Under the pieces are notes generated by a model. That model had not been told where the DNA came from, did no database searches, and worked only from the letters and a program-made list of their open reading frames with translations. Shown here piece after piece: positions 50,998 through 54,527 of a DNA stretch of 54,527 nucleotides. Origin of the DNA: Gammaproteobacteria bacterium. Its GTDB lineage: Bacteria > Pseudomonadota > Gammaproteobacteria > Pseudomonadales > Azotimanducaceae. The first letter of the stretch is position 1. Each line of letters opens with the position of its first letter. Location of the stretch: NCBI GenBank assembly GCA_002725285.1, contig PBRC01000045.1:1-54527 (forward strand), written 5' to 3'. A program made the position numbers and the translations under genes.

Positions 50998-51765
50998 ATG
51001 ACTGAATTCTGCATTGTCGAAAAAGAAAATCACATCATGACTGTTCGTCTCAATCGACCCGAGAGATTGAATGCCTTACATCCTCCGGCAAATGCCGAAT
51101 TAGGTGAAGTATTTGACGACTTTGCCACAGATAATGACATGTGGGTCGCTATTATCACCGGAGAAGGAAGAGGATTCAGCGCCGGTAATGATCTGCGTTA
51201 CCAGGCTGAAGGTGGTGAAAGAGTTGCAACTCCCAGGGGATTTGCCGGGCTGACATCTCGCTGGGACCTGATTAAACCCGTTATCGCCGCTGTGAATGGC
51301 GTATCCATGGGTGGGGGATTTGAGATCGCACTTGCCTGTGACCTGATCATCGCCTCAGATAAGGCAACATTCGCCCTGCCCGAACCGAAAGTTGGGCTGG
51401 CCGCTTTGGCGGGTGGTCTTAACCGTCTGCCGAAACAGATTGGTGTAAAACGAGCCCTGGGTATGATCCTCACGGGTCGTCACGTTCCAGCAGAAGAAGG
51501 CTATACTCTCGGATTTGTCACTGCAGTCGTACCTCATGACCAGTTGATGGAGAAAGCACTCGATTGGGCCGGACAGATCGCACAATGCGCCCCGCTATCC
51601 ATCCGAGCCAGTAAAGATGTTGTTTATAAAAGCCTGGACGCTGATCTGCGAGAATCAATGGAAGCTCAATACGATTCGGTAAAGGCAATGGTATCCAGCC
51701 AGGACTTTATCGAAGGCCCCAGGGCCTTCTCTGAAAAACGCCCTCCTAACTGGCAGGGAAAATAG
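50998..51765 (+). CDS. Enoyl-CoA hydratase
   Basis: The protein has 255 residues. The crotonase motifs are complete: GRGFSAGNDLRYQ oxyanion loop, VNGVSMGGGFEIALACDLIIAS with the first Glu (GGGFE), and ATFALPEPKVGLAALAGG with the second Glu (LPE). It therefore keeps both hydratase acids, unlike the paralog at 20739. It catalyses the second step of beta-oxidation on an unknown enoyl-CoA. AGAGGAA stands before ATG 50998. The SDR gene upstream and Ldh downstream suggest an oxidation cassette. Confidence 0.92.
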   Translation: MTEFCIVEKENHIMTVRLNRPERLNALHPPANAELGEVFDDFATDNDMWVAIITGEGRGFSAGNDLRYQAEGGERVATPRGFAGLTSRWDLIKPVIAAVNGVSMGGGFEIALACDLIIASDKATFALPEPKVGLAALAGGLNRLPKQIGVKRALGMILTGRHVPAEEGYTLGFVTAVVPHDQLMEKALDWAGQIAQCAPLSIRASKDVVYKSLDADLRESMEAQYDSVKAMVSSQDFIEGPRAFSEKRPPNWQGK

Positions 51766-51811
51766 AGAAAATGTTGTTGTCGACGTAATAGTTGTCCGGA
51801 GGAGCAGAACC

Positions 51812-52891
51812 TTGTTAGATCGATTTAAAGTCCCCGAGGATATCGCGGTCCGTGTTCAAGCGGATGATATGCGAGCGACGGTTGAGAACCTCTTTACAGC
51901 GCTTGGTATGACTGAAGAGGCTGCAAAAACATCAGTTGACGTACTCATCTACGCGGATATTCGAGGTATCGATTCTCACGGTGTCAGCAATATGACCCCG
52001 GCTTATGTTCACTGGCTAAAAAACAAGATTCTGAACGCAACACCAGACGTGAAGATAGCCAGGGACAGCGGTGCTGCTGTTACCATTGACTGCGATAAAG
52101 GACTCGGGCTTGCAGTTGGTCCTGGAGCAATGGATCTGGCGATCGAACGGGCAAAACAATACGGTATTGGTGTTGCCATCGCGTTCAACGCATTCCACTA
52201 TGGGGCTGCTGCCTATTACGCACAACGGGCCCTGGCACATGACATGATTGGCATGTCAATGACCACGGGTGGTGTGCTGGTAGCGCCAACCCAGGGTGCA
52301 GAACCACTACTCGGGCTAAATCCGATTGGTATTGCTGTACCTTCGAAAGAAGAAGTTCCATTTCTGTTCGATGCGTCAATGAGCTCTGTAGCCGCCAATA
52401 AAATCAGACTGCTACAGAGAATTGGCGGTAAGGTCCTTCCCGGTTGGGTCACAAAAGCCGATGGCGAACCAGTAATGGAGGAAGCAGAGGTACCTGAAGA
52501 CTACAAGATGTTGCCACTCGGGGGGACCAGAGACATAGGATCACATAAGGGATATGGACTGATGCTGATGGTTGAAGTACTCACATCGATATTGGCAGGT
52601 ACTGGTGGGGGGCCTGATCGTCGCGGGGATTCGACCCATTACTTTATGGCGTATAATGTCGAAGCATTTACCGATACCTCATTGTTTAAAGATGATATGG
52701 ATACATACCTAAAGCGACTGCGAGAATCCAAGCCAGCACCCGGGGAGTCTCGCGTCGTCTACCCCGGCATACCGGAACATGAATCTGAACTGGAACGCAT
52801 CGAACAGGGAATTCCTTATCATCCCGATATCATTGACTGGTTCAAGAACACTTGTGAAGAATTGCAGGTGGTTCACCGGCTGGACATATGA
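51812..52891 (+). CDS. Ldh/malate dehydrogenase-family oxidoreductase (LDH2 type)
   Basis: The protein has 359 residues from TTG 51812 with a strong GGAGGAG. YADIRGIDSHGVSNMTPAYV holds the conserved DSHG and R of the malate/L-lactate dehydrogenase family 2 (unusual fold, not the Rossmann LDH). GVAIAFNAFHYGAAAYYAQRAL and LLGLNPIGIAVPSKEEVPFLFDASMS follow as conserved NAD(P) and substrate segments. The family covers ureidoglycolate, sulfolactate and 2-oxoacid reductases, so the substrate is open. It ends with a 4 bp overlap with the next gene (ATGA). Confidence 0.9.
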   Translation: MLDRFKVPEDIAVRVQADDMRATVENLFTALGMTEEAAKTSVDVLIYADIRGIDSHGVSNMTPAYVHWLKNKILNATPDVKIARDSGAAVTIDCDKGLGLAVGPGAMDLAIERAKQYGIGVAIAFNAFHYGAAAYYAQRALAHDMIGMSMTTGGVLVAPTQGAEPLLGLNPIGIAVPSKEEVPFLFDASMSSVAANKIRLLQRIGGKVLPGWVTKADGEPVMEEAEVPEDYKMLPLGGTRDIGSHKGYGLMLMVEVLTSILAGTGGGPDRRGDSTHYFMAYNVEAFTDTSLFKDDMDTYLKRLRESKPAPGESRVVYPGIPEHESELERIEQGIPYHPDIIDWFKNTCEELQVVHRLDI

Positions 52892-53280
52892 AAACAAAAG
52901 TCACTCTTCTTCTTTACCTCTCTTTAACCTTCACAGGTTACACCTATGGCAAAAAAGTTACAGAACCTGGCCTAACTGACTATGTAAGGTGCGCGATGTT
53001 ACATCGCATGATGGCCGCCTCTTTCTCAAGTCGGTTCGGATCCGGACTGGAATCGCTGCAGATCGTTGAGACAGAGAAGATGCAGGCTTTCGTTAAGCAC
53101 TCTCGTGAACTTGCGGAGAAAGATTTTCCGGATGAAGCAAAGGATATTTTCAACGATGAATGGCAATTCTATCTCAAAGATATGTTTGACCAGATTAATC
53201 GAAACTATAAGAACGTCTCACGACTTAAATACCGTTACCGTGAAAGATGCGCAAAACTAGCTGAGAATCTTCCGGACTAA
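52888..53280 (+). CDS. Secreted protein of unknown function
   Basis: The protein has 130 residues. MKTKVTLLLYLSLTFTGYTYG is a signal peptide; the mature part has an all-helical look, with CAMLHRMMAASFSS and C-x-K-L-A near the end giving two cysteines that could pair. No family is known to me. It begins inside the stop of the Ldh gene (4 bp overlap) and its last 24 bp overlap the convergent aldo/keto reductase gene. It was probably recruited by position and is not functionally tied to Ldh. Confidence 0.6.
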   Translation: MKTKVTLLLYLSLTFTGYTYGKKVTEPGLTDYVRCAMLHRMMAASFSSRFGSGLESLQIVETEKMQAFVKHSRELAEKDFPDEAKDIFNDEWQFYLKDMFDQINRNYKNVSRLKYRYRERCAKLAENLPD

Positions 53281-54261
53281 TCCCGCGCCTGCCAGATCAT
53301 TCCATAGCTCCAACGGGATATCCTGCCCCATCAGGTCAAGATTCATCTCAACTTCATCAAGCGACCACATACCGGGAATAACCGATGCAACTGCTGGATG
53401 CTGCAACGGATACTGAAGTGCCGCAGTTCGCATATCCGTATCATGATTCTGGCAAACAGCTCGAATTCTCTGTGCTCGATCCCAGCGGCTATCGTCGACG
53501 GGTTTATAGTCATAGGTTGCCCGTTTCCGATCTTCAGACGCAAGAAGCCCTGAGTTGTAAGGTCCGCCGACGATAACTGATACATTCTTATCAACGCATT
53601 TCGGCAGAAACTCATCAAGCGGCTCCTGCTCCAGCAACGTGAATCGGCCAGCCAGAAGAAAGCAGTCAACATCAAACAAATCCATCACCTGACTGCAGAC
53701 ACGCCACTCGTTGACTCCCAATCCAAAAGCACCAATAACACCTTCTTTTCTCAGGTCACTCAGTGCAGGAAGAATACCGTCAGCAGCAGCTTTGAAGATT
53801 TCAGGCTGGTCGTCTCCATGGGTCCAAAGATCAATATCATGACAAAGCAGAATATCAATTCTATCGAATCCTAATCGTTCGATGCTGGTTTCCAACGATG
53901 TTCTTGCGGCGGAATAGCTATAGTCGTATCGAATGGAGAACGGTTCCTTGTCACGCATTCCTTCATTTCTCTGCCCTTCGGCCAGAGACACAAGCAAACG
54001 CCCTACCTTGGTTGACAATACAAATTCACTTCTTTTGAAGGATTTTAGGGTAGTCCCAATCCGTTTTTCCGACAGACCATGGCCATACAAGGGCGCCGTA
54101 TCAAAATATCGAATGCCCCCATCATAAGCCGCTTTTAATATTGCCGCAGCTTCTTCATCTGTAATTCGACCGCCAACTGCACCCAGGGGAGCGCCACCAA
54201 ATCCAAGCGATGTTACTTTGATGTCTGTTTGCCCGATTGTGTTGGCCTTGAGATTCATCAT
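53257..54261 (-). CDS. Aldo/keto reductase, D-threo-aldose 1-dehydrogenase-like
   Basis: The protein has 334 residues. Tetrad: D and Y in YFDTAPLYGHGLSEKRIG, K in VLSTKVGRLL, H in DILLCHDID. The opening SLGFGGAPLGA and the DFDYSYDAARRSLEDSLER-like segment (FSIRYDYSYSAARTSLETSI) are what I recall from D-threo-aldose 1-dehydrogenase/L-fucose dehydrogenase and related AKRs. It oxidises a sugar or reduces a carbonyl. Start ATG at 54261 with AAGGCTGA just upstream. It diverges from the Gfo/Idh/MocA gene, 139 bp apart, and a common sugar role is plausible. Confidence 0.9.
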   Translation of the reverse strand: MMNLKANTIGQTDIKVTSLGFGGAPLGAVGGRITDEEAAAILKAAYDGGIRYFDTAPLYGHGLSEKRIGTTLKSFKRSEFVLSTKVGRLLVSLAEGQRNEGMRDKEPFSIRYDYSYSAARTSLETSIERLGFDRIDILLCHDIDLWTHGDDQPEIFKAAADGILPALSDLRKEGVIGAFGLGVNEWRVCSQVMDLFDVDCFLLAGRFTLLEQEPLDEFLPKCVDKNVSVIVGGPYNSGLLASEDRKRATYDYKPVDDSRWDRAQRIRAVCQNHDTDMRTAALQYPLQHPAVASVIPGMWSLDEVEMNLDLMGQDIPLELWNDLAGAGLVRKILS

Positions 54262-54400
54262 TCAGCCTTAAGAAACGAAATAACTATCGTTGAAATTAAC
54301 AATTACTGTCAAGCGATTCTAATGATCATGTGCTTGTGAATATTGACAGCTACGCCTAAACAAGACATTTTGTAACACAACAACAAGAGTGGAAAAAAAT

Positions 54401-54527
54401 TTGACTGATCCCGGACCTGTTAAAATCGCATTGGTCGGATGCGGTAATATTGCCCAGACCCACTGGCACGGCATTCAAAACCACGCACCTTATGTTGAAG
54501 TCACTGCCGTCGTTGATACCAATCAGG
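54401..54527 (+). CDS. Gfo/Idh/MocA-family oxidoreductase, N-terminus only
   Basis: The frame starts with TTG at 54401 and runs off the window: LTDPGPVKIALVGCGNIAQT, then HWHGIQNHAPYVEVTAVVDT. V-G-C-G-x-I-A is the Rossmann nucleotide loop and V-x-A-V-x-D-T the acidic end of beta 2 of NAD-dependent sugar oxidoreductases of this family. The ribosome site is weak (GAGTGG). Only 42 codons are seen, so the call rests on the cofactor motif. Confidence 0.75.
   Translation, partial: MTDPGPVKIALVGCGNIAQTHWHGIQNHAPYVEVTAVVDTNQ

Noticed and set aside
54340-54372. TTGACA with 17 bp spacing to CATTTT before the Gfo/Idh/MocA gene
   Set aside because: The -10 element matches only three of six bases, so a promoter call is not warranted.

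Overview
The window reads as chromosomal DNA of a gammaproteobacterium, probably an aerobic, uncultured marine-type lineage. The grounds are an RluA-type pseudouridine synthase, UvrA behind a LexA-type SOS box, many lipoproteins and outer-membrane-style genes, and a rich set of acyl-CoA dehydrogenases, enoyl-CoA hydratases, SDRs, MaoC and thioesterase genes. This is inference from gene content, and I cannot name a genus. I saw no tRNA, rRNA, CRISPR array, intact insertion sequence, prophage or recognisable transcription factor.

Layout. 1-8.4 kb: a cut-off lipoprotein gene, a decayed TonB-dependent receptor tail with its terminator, rluA, two alpha/beta-hydrolase genes (one only a C-terminal fragment), an acyl-CoA dehydrogenase, a membrane metallophosphoesterase, a transglutaminase-TPR lipoprotein and a CinA-like protein. 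8.4-20 kb: SOS-box-controlled uvrA, a PLP decarboxylase overlapping a hotdog thioesterase, an ATC-hydrolase-like protein, a MOSC protein, a Nudix hydrolase, a tandem acyl-CoA dehydrogenase pair likely to form a heteromer, and a Bax-like glucosaminidase. 20-27.7 kb: three pathway or housekeeping clusters on the minus strand (Nudix; ECH-SDR; Nudix-YdjC), a luciferase-like monooxygenase, a DUF3047-like exported protein and an M48 metalloprotease.

27.9-44 kb is the striking part. Two paralogous periplasmic TPR proteins with TonB-C-like tails and two minus-strand lipoproteins lead into a nine-gene plus-strand operon (32366-43958). It encodes a Pro/Ser-rich lipoprotein, a glycine-zipper lipoprotein, a membrane pseudokinase with TPR and PEGA-like parts, a membrane protein with about five PEGA repeats and a C-terminal FGE/C-type-lectin-fold domain, a small secreted protein, a MotA/TolQ/ExbB-type channel subunit, a cytoplasmic actin/Hsp70-like protein with an FHA-like tail, and two proteins whose TolR/ExbD-like transmembrane segment is joined through a coiled coil to a von Willebrand A domain. 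Together these suggest a proton-motive-force-driven, envelope-spanning machine that presents VWA and lectin-fold domains in the periplasm and carries degenerate signalling domains in the cytoplasm. I do not recognise it as a described system.

44-54.5 kb: a decayed secreted-protein gene, a cyclase/TIGR03084 pair, a methyltransferase, a YbjQ protein, a truncated DUF2834 gene, MaoC, two aldo/keto reductases, an SDR-ECH-Ldh catabolic run, and the 5' end of a Gfo/Idh/MocA oxidoreductase gene. Two further themes run through the window. Gaps between genes often hold readable but broken gene remnants (about nine). Short tandem repeats (13-21 bp units) recur both in and between genes, consistent with replication slippage and ongoing gene loss.
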